Source: Rhodobacter sp. (GTDB taxonomy: Bacteria > Pseudomonadota > Alphaproteobacteria > Rhodobacterales > Rhodobacteraceae). From it: a stretch of 64,000 bases of DNA. Location of the stretch: positions 186,001 through 250,000 of the forward strand of contig JACKKE010000002.1 of the NCBI GenBank assembly GCA_020637595.1. Direction: 5' to 3'. The notes beneath the pieces were generated by a model. That model was not told the DNA's origin and ran no database searches. It saw only the letters and a program-made list of their open reading frames with translations. This document shows, piece by piece, positions 17,856-26,076 of the stretch (within the stretch, counting starts at the first letter, position 1; each line of letters starts with the position of its first letter). Position numbers and translations under genes: made by a program.

Positions 17856-18140
17856 ATGTCGCGCCGCTGCGAACTGACCGGTAAGGGCCCGATGTCGGGC
17901 AACAACGTGAGCCACGCCAACAACAAGACCAAGCGGCGCTTCCTGCCGAACCTGGTCGATGTGACCCTGGCGTCGGAAACCCTGGGCCGCAGCTACAAAC
18001 TGCGCATCTCGGCTTCGGCGCTGCGCTCGGTGGATCACCGCGGCGGGCTCGACGCCTTCCTGGCCAAAGCCAAGGACGCCGACCTGTCGGATCGCGCGCT
18101 GACGATCAAGAAAGAGATCGTCAAGGCCGCTGCCGCCTGA
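17856..18140 (+). CDS. rpmB: 50S ribosomal protein L28
   Basis: A 94-residue basic protein with the L28 start MSRRCELTGKGPMSGNNVSH and the following ANNKTKRRFLPNL block. It is part of the large ribosomal subunit near the E site. The length is normal for alphaproteobacteria. It is monocistronic, with its own strong terminator 22 bases downstream. The frame is open upstream to 17724, but the L28 family starts at the ATG at 17856. Confidence 0.97.
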   Translation: MSRRCELTGKGPMSGNNVSHANNKTKRRFLPNLVDVTLASETLGRSYKLRISASALRSVDHRGGLDAFLAKAKDADLSDRALTIKKEIVKAAAA

Positions 18141-18161
18141 TCGACGGGTTTCCCGGATATC

Positions 18162-18192
18162 AAAAGACCCCGCCAGTTCGGCGGGGTCTTTT
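18162..18192 (+). terminator. Rho-independent terminator of rpmB
   Basis: A perfect 13-bp stem (18162-18174 with 18180-18192) with loop AGTTC, ending in TTTT, follows the rpmB stop. The A-rich left arm means it can also terminate leftward transcription, from the TetR gene ending at 18230. Confidence 0.92.
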
Positions 18193-18229
18193 GCATTGCC
18201 GTGCTGTGGTGCGGGGCCTGTTGAAGGCG

Positions 18230-18832
18230 TCAGCCGTCGCGCGGGGCCACCCCGCCGATGCCGTCGAGAAACAGCGCCGTGGCGATGTCGGCGTAATCCT
18301 CGCGGGTGATCGGGCCGCCGTCGCGGAACCACATATAGACCCAGTTGACCATGCCGAAGAGCGACATCGTCACCGGGACCAGCATCGGCGCGGCGAGGTC
18401 GGGCCGCAGCATCCGCAGCACCGCCGAGAACCGCCGCACGATGCGCCGCTCGATGGCGTGGATCTCGTCCTTTTCCTCGGGTGGCAGGGTCGGCGTGCCG
18501 TTGAGTTGGACCTTGTGGTAATTGTCGGCGTCGCGGTAATTCTCGAGCACCGCGCCGATCAGTGCCCGGAGCCGCGCGCGGGGTTCCAGCGCGGCATCGT
18601 CGGCGGCCTCGGTCGCCGCGTCGAGTTCGGACAGATGGGTGCGGATGATGTCGAAGATCAGCGCGTCCTTGCCCGGGTAGTAGTGATAGAGCAGCGCCTT
18701 CGACACCCCGGCCTGCACCGCGATCTGCGCCATCGAGGCCTTGTCCATACCCTGTTCGGCCAGCACCGCGGCGGCGCTGGACAGGATGGCGCGTTGCTTG
18801 TCCTCGAAATCGGCGGCGCGGGTGCGGGCCAT
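18230..18832 (-). CDS. TetR-family transcriptional regulator, probable repressor of the paa genes
   Basis: A 200-residue TetR regulator with an N-terminal helix-turn-helix (KASMAQIAVQAGVSKALLYH, then YYPGKDALIFDIIRTHL) and a helical ligand domain that includes LVPVTMSLFGMVNWVYMWF, as in regulators that sense acyl-CoA thioesters. ATG 18832 is chosen because it has AGGAG upstream and precedes the helix-turn-helix by a normal distance. It lies downstream of paaK on the same strand, after a hairpin repeat, so it may be transcribed with paaG-paaI-paaK. Control of that operon through the palindrome at 21519-21538 is inferred from position and resemblance to PaaR-type sites. Confidence 0.85.
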   Translation of the reverse strand: MARTRAADFEDKQRAILSSAAAVLAEQGMDKASMAQIAVQAGVSKALLYHYYPGKDALIFDIIRTHLSELDAATEAADDAALEPRARLRALIGAVLENYRDADNYHKVQLNGTPTLPPEEKDEIHAIERRIVRRFSAVLRMLRPDLAAPMLVPVTMSLFGMVNWVYMWFRDGGPITREDYADIATALFLDGIGGVAPRDG

Positions 18833-18859
18833 GAACCGGACTCCTGGTGGCGGGGGAGG

Positions 18860-18928
18860 AGGGGGGCGTTGCCCCCCTCTTGGCTGCGCCAATTCACCCC
18901 CCAGCGTATTTGGGGCAAGATGAAAGGG
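18860..18928 (+). repeat. Dispersed intergenic repeat with hairpin (copy C)
   Basis: Hairpin arms 18860-18867 and 18871-18878 (AGGGGGGC / GCCCCCCT), spacer with CTGCGCCAATTCACCCC, then core GCGTATTTGGGGCAAGATGA ending AAG directly before the paaK stop codon. It separates paaK from the downstream TetR gene. Confidence 0.82.
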
Positions 18929-18929
18929 C

Positions 18930-20240
18930 TTACCCTTTGGGGCGGTTGTCGACGACGCGCTTGGCCTTGCCGTCGGAGCGCGGCGCGCCGCCCGGCTGGT
19001 GCACGGTGATCTTGGTCGAAACCCCGACCACCGACTTGATGTGATGCGCGAGTTCTTTCGACGAGGCGGCGCGGCCTTCGTCCGAGGCGGCGGCGGCGGT
19101 GGCCTCGGCGTGGATGACCATCACGTCCATGCGGTCGTGCCGCAGCAACTCGATCTGGAAATGCGGGGCGAGGCCGGCGCATTTCAGGATCTGTTCCTCG
19201 ATCTGGGTCGGGAAGACGTTGACGCCGCGCAGGATGATCATGTCATCGGACCGGCCGGTGATCTTTTCCATCCGCCGCATCGAGCGCGCGGTGCCGGGCA
19301 GGAGCCGCGTCAGGTCACGCGTGCGGTAGCGGATGATCGGCAGGCCTTCCTTGGTCAGCGTGGTGAACACGAGTTCGCCCATCTCGCCATCGGCCACCGG
19401 CTCACCGGTCTCGGGGTTGATGATCTCGGGGTAGAAGTGATCTTCCCAGATGTGCAGCCCGTCCTTGGTCTCCACGCATTCATTGGCGACGCCCGGGCCC
19501 ATCACCTCGGAAAGCCCGTAGATATCGACCGCGTGCATGTCGAAGGCGTCCTCGATCTCGCGGCGCATGGCGTTGGTCCAGGGTTCGGCGCCGAAGATGC
19601 CGACGGCGAGCGAACTTTCGCGCGGGTCCAGCCCCTGGCGGCGGAATTCGTCGAGGATCGACAGCATGTAGCTGGGCGTCACCATGATGATGCGCGGCTT
19701 GAAATCGGTGATCAGGGTCACCTGGCGTTCGGTCATCCCGCCCGAGACGGGGACCACGGTGCAGCCCAGCCGTTCCGCCGCCGCATGCGCGCCGAGGCCG
19801 CCGGTGAAGAGGCCATAGCCGTAAGCCACGTGCACGATGTCGCCCGCACGCCCGCCCGAAGCGCGGATCGAGCGCGCGCCGCAATCGGCCCAGACGTCGA
19901 GGTCGTTTTTCGTATAGCCGACGACGGTCGGCTTGCCGGTGGTGCCCGACGAGGCATGAATCCGCAGGATCTGTTCGCGCGGCACGGCGAACATGCCGAA
20001 CGGGTAGTTGTCGCGCAGGTCGGTTTTATAGGTGAAGGGAAACTTGGCCAGATCCGCCAGCGTCTTCAGGTCGTCAGGATGGACGCCGTGGTCGTCGAAG
20101 CGTTTGCGATAGAAGGCCGAGTTTTCATAGGCGTGTTTCAGCGACCACTTCATGCGGGTCAGCTGCAGTGCCGCGATCTCGTCGCGCGAGGCGGTTTCGA
20201 TCGGGTCCAGATCGCCGGGGCGGGGGGACAGGTCTTCCAT
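18930..20240 (-). CDS. paaK: Phenylacetate-CoA ligase
   Basis: A 436-residue adenylate-forming ligase that activates phenylacetate to phenylacetyl-CoA, the entry step of the aerobic phenylacetate route. Motifs seen are the AMP-binding loop HASSGTTGKPTVVGYT, the aromatic pocket region VAYGYGLFTGGLGAHAAAER, DIYGLSEVMGPGVA, YRTRDLTRLLPG and the hinge GRSDDMIILRGVNVFPTQIE. Length is normal. The start is 3 bases from the paaI stop, so it is the third gene of paaG-paaI-paaK. The paaABCDE oxygenase genes are not in the window. The loop GGRAASSKELAHH-like insertion near the C-terminus is ordinary for alphaproteobacterial forms. Confidence 0.94.
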   Translation of the reverse strand: MEDLSPRPGDLDPIETASRDEIAALQLTRMKWSLKHAYENSAFYRKRFDDHGVHPDDLKTLADLAKFPFTYKTDLRDNYPFGMFAVPREQILRIHASSGTTGKPTVVGYTKNDLDVWADCGARSIRASGGRAGDIVHVAYGYGLFTGGLGAHAAAERLGCTVVPVSGGMTERQVTLITDFKPRIIMVTPSYMLSILDEFRRQGLDPRESSLAVGIFGAEPWTNAMRREIEDAFDMHAVDIYGLSEVMGPGVANECVETKDGLHIWEDHFYPEIINPETGEPVADGEMGELVFTTLTKEGLPIIRYRTRDLTRLLPGTARSMRRMEKITGRSDDMIILRGVNVFPTQIEEQILKCAGLAPHFQIELLRHDRMDVMVIHAEATAAAASDEGRAASSKELAHHIKSVVGVSTKITVHQPGGAPRSDGKAKRVVDNRPKG

Positions 20241-20243
20241 GAA

Positions 20244-20678
20244 TTACTCCGAAACTTCGGGCAGATGCGTGCCCTTGACGGTGCGGGAATGGCCGCGGAA
20301 CTCGGCGATCTTGTCGCCGTTCTGATTGGTGACGTGGACGTCGTAGATGCCGCCGCGGCCTTGCCGCCAGGTCTCGCTGGCGCGGGCGGTCAGCACGTCG
20401 CCCTCAAACGCCGGGGCAAGGAAACTGACCTGCGCGATCTGGGCGACGACGCGCTGGTTGTAGGTGTTGCAGGCAAAGGCGAAGGCGCTGTCCGAGAGGG
20501 TGAAGATATAGCCGCCGTGGCAGATCTTGTGGCCGTTGGTCATCTCGGGGCGGACGGTCATCGTCATCGTCGCCTTGCCGGCGCTGACATCGGACAGCCG
20601 CATGCCCAGATGCTGCGTTGCCTGGTCGTCGGCCCACATCGCCTCGGCACAGGCGCGGGCAAGCTCGTCAGGGGTCAT
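20244..20678 (-). CDS. paaI: Phenylacetyl-CoA thioesterase PaaI
   Basis: A 144-residue hot-dog-fold thioesterase. The core motif MTNGHKICHGGYIFTLSDSA carries the conserved HGG and catalytic Asp region. PaaI hydrolyses stalled ring-hydroxylated phenylacetyl-CoA intermediates, freeing CoA. The start overlaps the paaG stop (ATGA at 20675-20678), and its stop is 3 bases before paaK, so the three genes are translationally coupled. Confidence 0.93.
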   Translation of the reverse strand: MTPDELARACAEAMWADDQATQHLGMRLSDVSAGKATMTMTVRPEMTNGHKICHGGYIFTLSDSAFAFACNTYNQRVVAQIAQVSFLAPAFEGDVLTARASETWRQGRGGIYDVHVTNQNGDKIAEFRGHSRTVKGTHLPEVSE

Positions 20679-21469
20679 CGGCCTTTGAACTCCGGTTGGC
20701 GTTTGTCGAGGAAGGCGGCGACGCCTTCGGCGTAATCGGCGCTCTCGCCGCAGGCTTTCATCAGCTGCTCTTCCAGGTCGAGATGCGCATCGAGCGGATT
20801 GGTGGCCGCGGCCTGGATCGCGCGCTTGGTCGCGGCATAGCCGAAGGTCGGACCGGCGGCGAGGCGCGCGGCCAGGGCGCGGGTCTCGGCCATCAGCGCG
20901 TCATCGGGCAGGCACTGCCAGATCAGGCCCCAGTCGGCGGCCTGCTGCGCGGACAGCGGCATCGCCGTCAGCGCCAGCCCCTTGGCGCGCTGTTCGCCAA
21001 GTAGGCGCGGCAGGTTCCAGCTGCCACCGGTGTCGGGGATCAGCCCGACCTTGGAAAACGACTGGATGAACTTGGCGCTTTGCGCGGCAAAGGTCAGGTC
21101 GCAGGCCAGCGCCACGGACGAGCCCGCGCCCGCCGCCACCCCGTTCACCGCGCAGACCACCGGCATCGGCAGCGCCCGGATCTGGCGCACCAGCGGCGCC
21201 CAGTAATTGCGCACCGTCGCACCCAGGTCGGGCGGGCCATCCATCTTGCGCGGGTCGCGGTCGCCCAGATCCTGCCCGGCGCAGAATCCGCGCCCGGCGC
21301 CGGTCAGCAGCACGCAGCGCACCGCGTCTTCCTCGGCCGCGCGGGTCAGCGCCGCCCGCAGCGCGAGATGCATCTCGGCGTTGAACGAGTTCAGCCGGTC
21401 GGGCCGGTTCAGCGTGACTTCCAGCACGCCGTCCGCAAGGCCCACCAGCACGGTGTCCGATTCACTCAT
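20675..21469 (-). CDS. paaG: Enoyl-CoA hydratase/isomerase PaaG
   Basis: A 264-residue crotonase-fold protein. In the phenylacetate pathway PaaG isomerises the ring epoxide to the oxepin form before ring cleavage. Visible landmarks are VTLNRPDRLNSFNAEMH, GRGFCAGQDLGDRDP (oxyanion hole), VNGVAAGAGSSVALACDL and SFSKVGLIPDTGGSW with the catalytic Asp region, all as in PaaG. ATG 21469 has GGGAGG upstream; the frame extends further without family similarity. It is the first gene of the paa unit; the candidate TetR operator lies 50-69 bases upstream. Confidence 0.92.
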   Translation of the reverse strand: MSESDTVLVGLADGVLEVTLNRPDRLNSFNAEMHLALRAALTRAAEEDAVRCVLLTGAGRGFCAGQDLGDRDPRKMDGPPDLGATVRNYWAPLVRQIRALPMPVVCAVNGVAAGAGSSVALACDLTFAAQSAKFIQSFSKVGLIPDTGGSWNLPRLLGEQRAKGLALTAMPLSAQQAADWGLIWQCLPDDALMAETRALAARLAAGPTFGYAATKRAIQAAATNPLDAHLDLEEQLMKACGESADYAEGVAAFLDKRQPEFKGR

Positions 21470-21518
21470 CCTGGATCCTCCCTGGCGCGGAACGGGTCCG
21501 CGCTGGTGACAGCTTACA

Positions 21519-21538
21519 TAGACCGGCCGTTTGGTCAA
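21519..21538. promoter_or_regulatory. Candidate PaaR/TetR operator overlapping the paaG promoter
   Basis: The sequence TAGACCGGCCGTTTGGTCAA contains half-sites GACC and GGTC in inverted orientation and matches 11 of 14 positions of the ACCGACCGGTCGGT palindrome I associate with TetR regulators of acyl-CoA catabolism. On the minus strand it overlaps a TTGACC -35-like hexamer, with TAAGCT 16 bases on as a possible -10. It sits between paaG and the divergent epimerase gene. Confidence 0.5.
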
Positions 21539-21594
21539 TGAATTTTCGATGTGTGCCGCTGGTCTCGGCACGTGCGGCGTGGCATGCAGGAAGC

Positions 21595-22440
21595 ATGATG
21601 CAGACATCGCCCGATTTTCTGATCGTTGGTGCCGGCGGCCGGGTTGGCCGGCTGTTGGTGCCGGCGCTGCGGTTGCTGGGCGCAGGCCTGGTGCTGACCC
21701 GACGCGGCGCGGGGCCCCTGATGTCGGAGATGACCGAACTGCAGTGGTCGCCGCTCGACGATCCGGAGGCGTTGCCGGGGTTGCTGGGTGCTGTGCGGCC
21801 GGCGGCGATGCTGGTGCTGGCAGGCACGACACCCTCGACCGGGCAGGACATGGGGTTGAACGTCACCCTGGGGCAGGCCTGCCTGCATGCCGCGCGGACG
21901 GCGGGGATCGGGCGGGTGCTGCTGGCGTCGTCCTCGGCGGTCTATGGGGTGGGGCGCGAGGCCCCGTGGCATGAGGATGACGCCGTCGACCCGCCCTCGG
22001 CCTATGGCCGTGCCAAGCTGGAGATGGAGCGCACCTGCGCCGGGTCCGATGTCTGCGCACTGAGGATCGGCAATGTGGCCGGGGCGGATGCGCTGCTGAC
22101 CAACCCGGCGCGGCCGCTGCTGCTGGACCGATTTCCTGACGGCGGCACACCCGAGCGCAGCTATATCGGCCCGCAATCGCTGGCGCGGGTGCTGCGGGTG
22201 TTGGCCCGGTCCCCGGCCCTGCCGCCGGTTCTGAACATTGGTGCGCCCCGTCCGGTGACAATGGGCGCGCTGGCCCGTGCCGCCGATCTGCCGGTGACCC
22301 TGCGCGAGGCTCCGCCGACGGCGACGGCCCGGCTGGTTCTGGATTGCGCGCGGCTTGAAACCCTCGTGCCTTTCGCCCAGAACGAGAGCACCGCCCCCGA
22401 GATGATCGCCCAGTGGCGCGCCTGCAAGGAAGACCGATGA
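21595..22440 (+). CDS. NAD(P)-dependent epimerase/dehydratase-like protein
   Basis: A 281-residue extended short-chain dehydrogenase. The N-terminal Rossmann motif is VGAGGRVGRLL, a variant of GxxGxxG; the SSSAVYG stretch and the YGRAKLEME segment supply the Ser and the Tyr-x-x-x-Lys pair. Length is a little short for sugar epimerases. I start at ATG 21595 (AGGAAG upstream; a second ATG follows directly). Its stop overlaps the next gene start (ATGA, 22437-22440), and that gene is a sugar transferase, so a role in nucleotide-sugar or exopolysaccharide synthesis is inferred. Substrate unknown. Confidence 0.8.
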   Translation: MMQTSPDFLIVGAGGRVGRLLVPALRLLGAGLVLTRRGAGPLMSEMTELQWSPLDDPEALPGLLGAVRPAAMLVLAGTTPSTGQDMGLNVTLGQACLHAARTAGIGRVLLASSSAVYGVGREAPWHEDDAVDPPSAYGRAKLEMERTCAGSDVCALRIGNVAGADALLTNPARPLLLDRFPDGGTPERSYIGPQSLARVLRVLARSPALPPVLNIGAPRPVTMGALARAADLPVTLREAPPTATARLVLDCARLETLVPFAQNESTAPEMIAQWRACKEDR

Positions 22441-23042
22441 ACCCCGCCAAACGCGCCTTTGACATCTGGACCGCGGCGATGATCACCCCCTTTGTGGTGC
22501 CGATGGTGATCGTGATTTCGCTGGTCATCCTGATCAAGGATGGCCGCCCGATCTTTTACGGCGGCGAGCGGATGACGACCCCGACCAAAGGCTTCCGGCT
22601 GTGGAAATTCCGCACGATGCGGGTCGATTCCGCGGATTGGGGCGTCTCGGGCGGGGACAAGGCGGACCGCATCACCCCGGTCGGGCGCTGGCTGCGCCGC
22701 CGCCGGCTGGATGAGCTGCCGCAGCTGTGGAACCTGTGGGTGGGTGATATCTCGGTTGTCGGGCCGCGCCCGCCCCTGCGCGAATACGTCGAACGCTTTC
22801 CCGAGGTTTACGGCAAAGTCCTGCAAAGCCGGCCTGGCCTGACCGGGCTTGCCTCGATCTATTTCTCAAAGCACGAGATCTGGCTGCTGTCGCGTTCGAC
22901 CTCGCCCGAGGAAACCGACGCGATCTATTGCCGCGACTGCATCCCGCGCAAGGCCCGGATCGACCTGATGTATCAGGACAACTGGACGTTCTGCTTCGAC
23001 CTGAACGTGGTCCGCAAGACGCTGTTTCCCAGCGCCCGCTGA
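22437..23042 (+). CDS. Bacterial sugar transferase (undecaprenyl-phosphate sugar-1-phosphate type)
   Basis: A 201-residue protein of the bacterial sugar transferase family, which loads the first sugar phosphate onto undecaprenyl phosphate for exopolysaccharide or O-antigen synthesis. It has a single N-terminal membrane segment (MITPFVVPMVIVISLVILI) followed by the catalytic block with KFRTMRVDS, RRLDELPQLWNLWVGDIS and VGPRPPL, then the RPGLTGLA motif. It lacks the extra N-terminal helices of WcaJ-type enzymes, as do the short PglC-like members. Translation is coupled to the epimerase gene by an ATGA overlap. No other polysaccharide genes are next to it. Confidence 0.9.
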   Translation: MNPAKRAFDIWTAAMITPFVVPMVIVISLVILIKDGRPIFYGGERMTTPTKGFRLWKFRTMRVDSADWGVSGGDKADRITPVGRWLRRRRLDELPQLWNLWVGDISVVGPRPPLREYVERFPEVYGKVLQSRPGLTGLASIYFSKHEIWLLSRSTSPEETDAIYCRDCIPRKARIDLMYQDNWTFCFDLNVVRKTLFPSAR

Positions 23043-23098
23043 GCGCGGCGTCATGCTTTGCGCGTGACGGCGCGCGCCCGGCGTGCTAGCGCCAAGGC

Positions 23099-25336
23099 AT
23101 GACCCGTCTGCCCTCGAAAACCGAACTCGCCCAGTGGCTGTCCGAACAGGACGGCACGCCGACCATGCGCGATATCGGGCGCGCCTTTGGCATCAAGGGC
23201 GGGGCGGCCAAGATCGACCTCAAACGCCTGCTGTCCGAGCTGGAATCCGACGGGCTCTATGAGCGGCGCAAACGCCGCGGCAGCGAGGGGGGCATTCCTC
23301 CGGTCGGCATCGTCAAGGTGACAGGCCCCGATGCGATGGGCGACCTGCTGGCGGTTCCGGCCGATTGGCAGGGCGAGGGCGACCCGCCGCGCATCCAGAT
23401 GATCGAGCGTGCCGGCCAACCGGCGATGGGCAAGGGCGACCGGGTTCTGGCCAAGCTGTTGCCGGTCGAAGACGGCTATCACGCGCACCCGATCCGCAAG
23501 CTGCAAACCGGGCCGCGCACGGTGCTGGGTATCTATCGCGCGGGGTCCGAGGGCGGGCGCATTCTGCCGATCGACAAGGGCGCCGACATGGAATGGCGTG
23601 TCGCCTCGGCCGACGCCAAGGGCGCCAAGGACGGCGAACTGGTCGAGGCCGAACAGACCTCGCGGTCGCATCTGGGCCTGCCGCGCGCGCGCATCACCCA
23701 GCGGCTGGGCGACCCCGGCGCGCCGCGCGCCGTCAGCCTGATCGCGATCCACCAGCACGGCATCCCCGACCATTTCCCCGACGCCGTCCTGGCCGAGGCC
23801 GAGGCCGCCCCTGAGGCCAGCGCCGAGGGGCGCGAGGATCTGACCGGGCTGGCGCTGCTCACCATCGACCCTTCGGACGCGCGCGACCATGACGACGCGG
23901 TCTTTGCCCAGGCCGACCCTGCGAACCCGGGCGGGTTCGTCGTCTGGGTCGCCATCGCCGATGTCGCCGCCTATGTGCGCCCGGGGTCGGAACTGGACCG
24001 CGAGGCCCGCCTGCGCGGGAATTCGACCTATTTCCCCGACCGCGTGGTGCCGATGCTGCCCGACCGGCTGTCGGGCGACCTGTGCTCGCTGCACGAAGGC
24101 GTCGACCGCCCGGTGCTGGCCGTGCGCATGGAGGTCGACGCGCAGGGCGAGAAGCGCGCGCATCGTTTCGTGCGCGGCATCATGCGCTCGCGCGCCTCGT
24201 TGAGCTATGAGCAGGCACAGGCCGCCTTCGAGGGCCGCCACGACGCGCAGACCGCGCCGCTGGCCGGCGCGCTGGCCGACCTCTATGCCGTCTGGCAGGC
24301 GACGCTCAAGGCCCGCGCTGCGCGCCAGCCGCTGGATCTGGACCTGCCCGAACGCCGCATCGTTCTGGGCGAGGACGGGCAGGTGCAGTCGGTGGCCTTC
24401 AAGGACCGGCTGGACGCGCACAAGGTGATCGAGGAATTCATGGTGATGGCGAATGTCGTCGCTGCCGAGGAGCTGATCGCCCGCCGCTCGCCCCTGCTGT
24501 TCCGGGTGCACGAGGAACCGGCACAGGAAAAGCTCGACGCGCTGCGCGAGGTGGCCGAGGGTGCCGGGTTGACCCTGGCCAAGGGGCAGGTGCTGCAGAC
24601 ACGGCATCTGAACAAGCTGCTGGAACAGGCGCAGGGCGGTGAGTTCGACGAGCTGATCAACATGGCCACCCTGCGGTCGATGACCCAGGCCTATTACGCG
24701 CCCGAGAACTATGGCCATTTCGGTCTGGCGCTGAAGAACTACGCGCATTTCACCTCGCCGATCCGGCGCTATTCCGACCTGATCGTGCATCGCGCCCTGA
24801 TCCGCGCGCATCGCTGGGGGGCCGACGGGCTGAGCGATTGGGATGTCGAGCGGCTGGCGGAAACCGCGACGCAGATCTCCGAGACCGAGCGCCGCTCGAT
24901 GGCGGCCGAACGCGACACCACCGACCGCTATCTGGCCGCCTTCATGGCCGACCGGATCGGCGCGACCTTTGCCGGACGTATCGCCGGGGTGGCGCGGTTC
25001 GGGTTGTTCGTGAAGCTCGACGAAACCGGCGCCGACGGGCTGGTGCCGATCCGCTCGCTGGGTAACGAATACTTCCACCACGACGCCGACAGCCAGACCC
25101 TGCGTGGCGAGAAGACCGGCACGGTGTTGGGGCTGGGCCAACGGGTGACCGTCAAGCTGGCCGAGGCCGAGGCGATGACCGGCGGGCTGCTGCTGGAACT
25201 CCTGGATGTCGAAGGCGAGGCAATGGCCCGCGCCAAGGGCAGCAAGCGCGGCCGCGGTGCGCCGCGCAAGGGGGCGGCGGCGAAGGCCGGGCGGATCAAG
25301 GCGCGCAAGAAACGCGAGCGGGTGCGCGGACGGTAA
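23099..25336 (+). CDS. rnr: Ribonuclease R
   Basis: A 745-residue RNase II-family 3'-5' exoribonuclease that degrades structured RNA. The N-terminal winged-helix and cold-shock regions lead into the RNB domain, whose catalytic motif DPSDARDHDDAVFA carries the metal-binding aspartates. TSPIRRYSDLIVHRALI is another RNB landmark. An S1 domain (IAGVARFGLFVKLDETGADG) and a Lys/Arg-rich tail (SKRGRGAPRKG, then IKARKKRERVRGR) follow. Length is normal. The gene is monocistronic and converges with rsmD over a hairpin repeat. Confidence 0.95.
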   Translation: MTRLPSKTELAQWLSEQDGTPTMRDIGRAFGIKGGAAKIDLKRLLSELESDGLYERRKRRGSEGGIPPVGIVKVTGPDAMGDLLAVPADWQGEGDPPRIQMIERAGQPAMGKGDRVLAKLLPVEDGYHAHPIRKLQTGPRTVLGIYRAGSEGGRILPIDKGADMEWRVASADAKGAKDGELVEAEQTSRSHLGLPRARITQRLGDPGAPRAVSLIAIHQHGIPDHFPDAVLAEAEAAPEASAEGREDLTGLALLTIDPSDARDHDDAVFAQADPANPGGFVVWVAIADVAAYVRPGSELDREARLRGNSTYFPDRVVPMLPDRLSGDLCSLHEGVDRPVLAVRMEVDAQGEKRAHRFVRGIMRSRASLSYEQAQAAFEGRHDAQTAPLAGALADLYAVWQATLKARAARQPLDLDLPERRIVLGEDGQVQSVAFKDRLDAHKVIEEFMVMANVVAAEELIARRSPLLFRVHEEPAQEKLDALREVAEGAGLTLAKGQVLQTRHLNKLLEQAQGGEFDELINMATLRSMTQAYYAPENYGHFGLALKNYAHFTSPIRRYSDLIVHRALIRAHRWGADGLSDWDVERLAETATQISETERRSMAAERDTTDRYLAAFMADRIGATFAGRIAGVARFGLFVKLDETGADGLVPIRSLGNEYFHHDADSQTLRGEKTGTVLGLGQRVTVKLAEAEAMTGGLLLELLDVEGEAMARAKGSKRGRGAPRKGAAAKAGRIKARKKRERVRGR

Positions 25337-25418
25337 GGGCGGGCTCCCGCCAGTCGCCGTCGGGATCTGCGATCCCTCGTCTCCTGTTGGGCCGTGCTCG
25401 CTTCGCGAGCCTGAAGAA

Positions 25419-25484
25419 AGGGGGGCTTTGCCCCCCTCGGCCTGCGGCCTCACCCCCCAGGATATTTCAGACGCAAAGATGGGG
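25419..25484 (+). repeat. Dispersed intergenic repeat with hairpin (copy D, diverged)
   Basis: Hairpin arms 25419-25426 and 25430-25437 around TTT, spacer CGGCCTGCGGCCTCACCCCC, then a diverged core GGATATTTCAGACGCAAAGA. It lies between the convergent stops of rnr (25336) and rsmD (25513). Hairpin and spacer are well kept; the core has drifted from that of copies A to C. Confidence 0.75.
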
Positions 25485-25512
25485 CGAGAGGGCGCCACTC
25501 AAGGGATGGCGG

Positions 25513-26076
25513 TCAGCCGGGCGCGCGCAAGAGGGTGATCCAGGTCTCGCCATAGCGGCGCTGATCGAGGAGGTCGAAGCCCTCGGGGCCGGGCTGGGGG
25601 GCGTTTTCCTCCCAGACGAGGGTCGCGGCGGGGGCCAGCCAGCCGCCGGCAATGGCCGAGGCGAGCGCGCGTTCGCCCAGCCCCTTGCCATAGGGTGGGT
25701 CCATGAACACGAGGCCGAAGCCCGGGCCGCGGTTCTCGCCCAGGTCGGTGGCGTCGCGGCGATAGAGGCGGGTTGCGCCCATCGCGCGCATCTTCTCGAT
25801 ATTGGCGCGCATCAGGGCGCGCGCGGGGGCGCCGTCATCGACCAGCGTCACCTGCACCGCGCCGCGCGACAGGGATTCGAGCCCCAGCGCCCCGGTGCCG
25901 GCGAAGAGATCGAGCACCCGTTGCCCGCGCACCAGATCGCCCCAGCGGCCCTGGGTCAGCATGTTGAAGAGCGCCTCGCGCACGCGGTCCGAGGTGGGGC
26001 GCAGATGCGCCGCCGGGTCGCCCGCGCCGACCTCGGCCAGCTGCAGGCCGCGGTGCGTGCCGCCGACGATGCGCAT
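25513..26076 (-). CDS. rsmD: 16S rRNA (guanine(966)-N(2))-methyltransferase RsmD
   Basis: A 187-residue class I methyltransferase that modifies G966 of 16S rRNA during 30S assembly. Signature blocks are MRIVGGTHRGLQL at the N-terminus, RPTSDRVREALFNML, the SAM-binding LDLFAGTGALGLESLSRGA and the catalytic N6-type motif VFMDPPYGKGL. Length is normal. Its ATG (26076) overlaps the TAA of the upstream flavoprotein gene by one base (TAATG), so the two are coupled. Confidence 0.94.
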   Translation of the reverse strand: MRIVGGTHRGLQLAEVGAGDPAAHLRPTSDRVREALFNMLTQGRWGDLVRGQRVLDLFAGTGALGLESLSRGAVQVTLVDDGAPARALMRANIEKMRAMGATRLYRRDATDLGENRGPGFGLVFMDPPYGKGLGERALASAIAGGWLAPAATLVWEENAPQPGPEGFDLLDQRRYGETWITLLRAPG

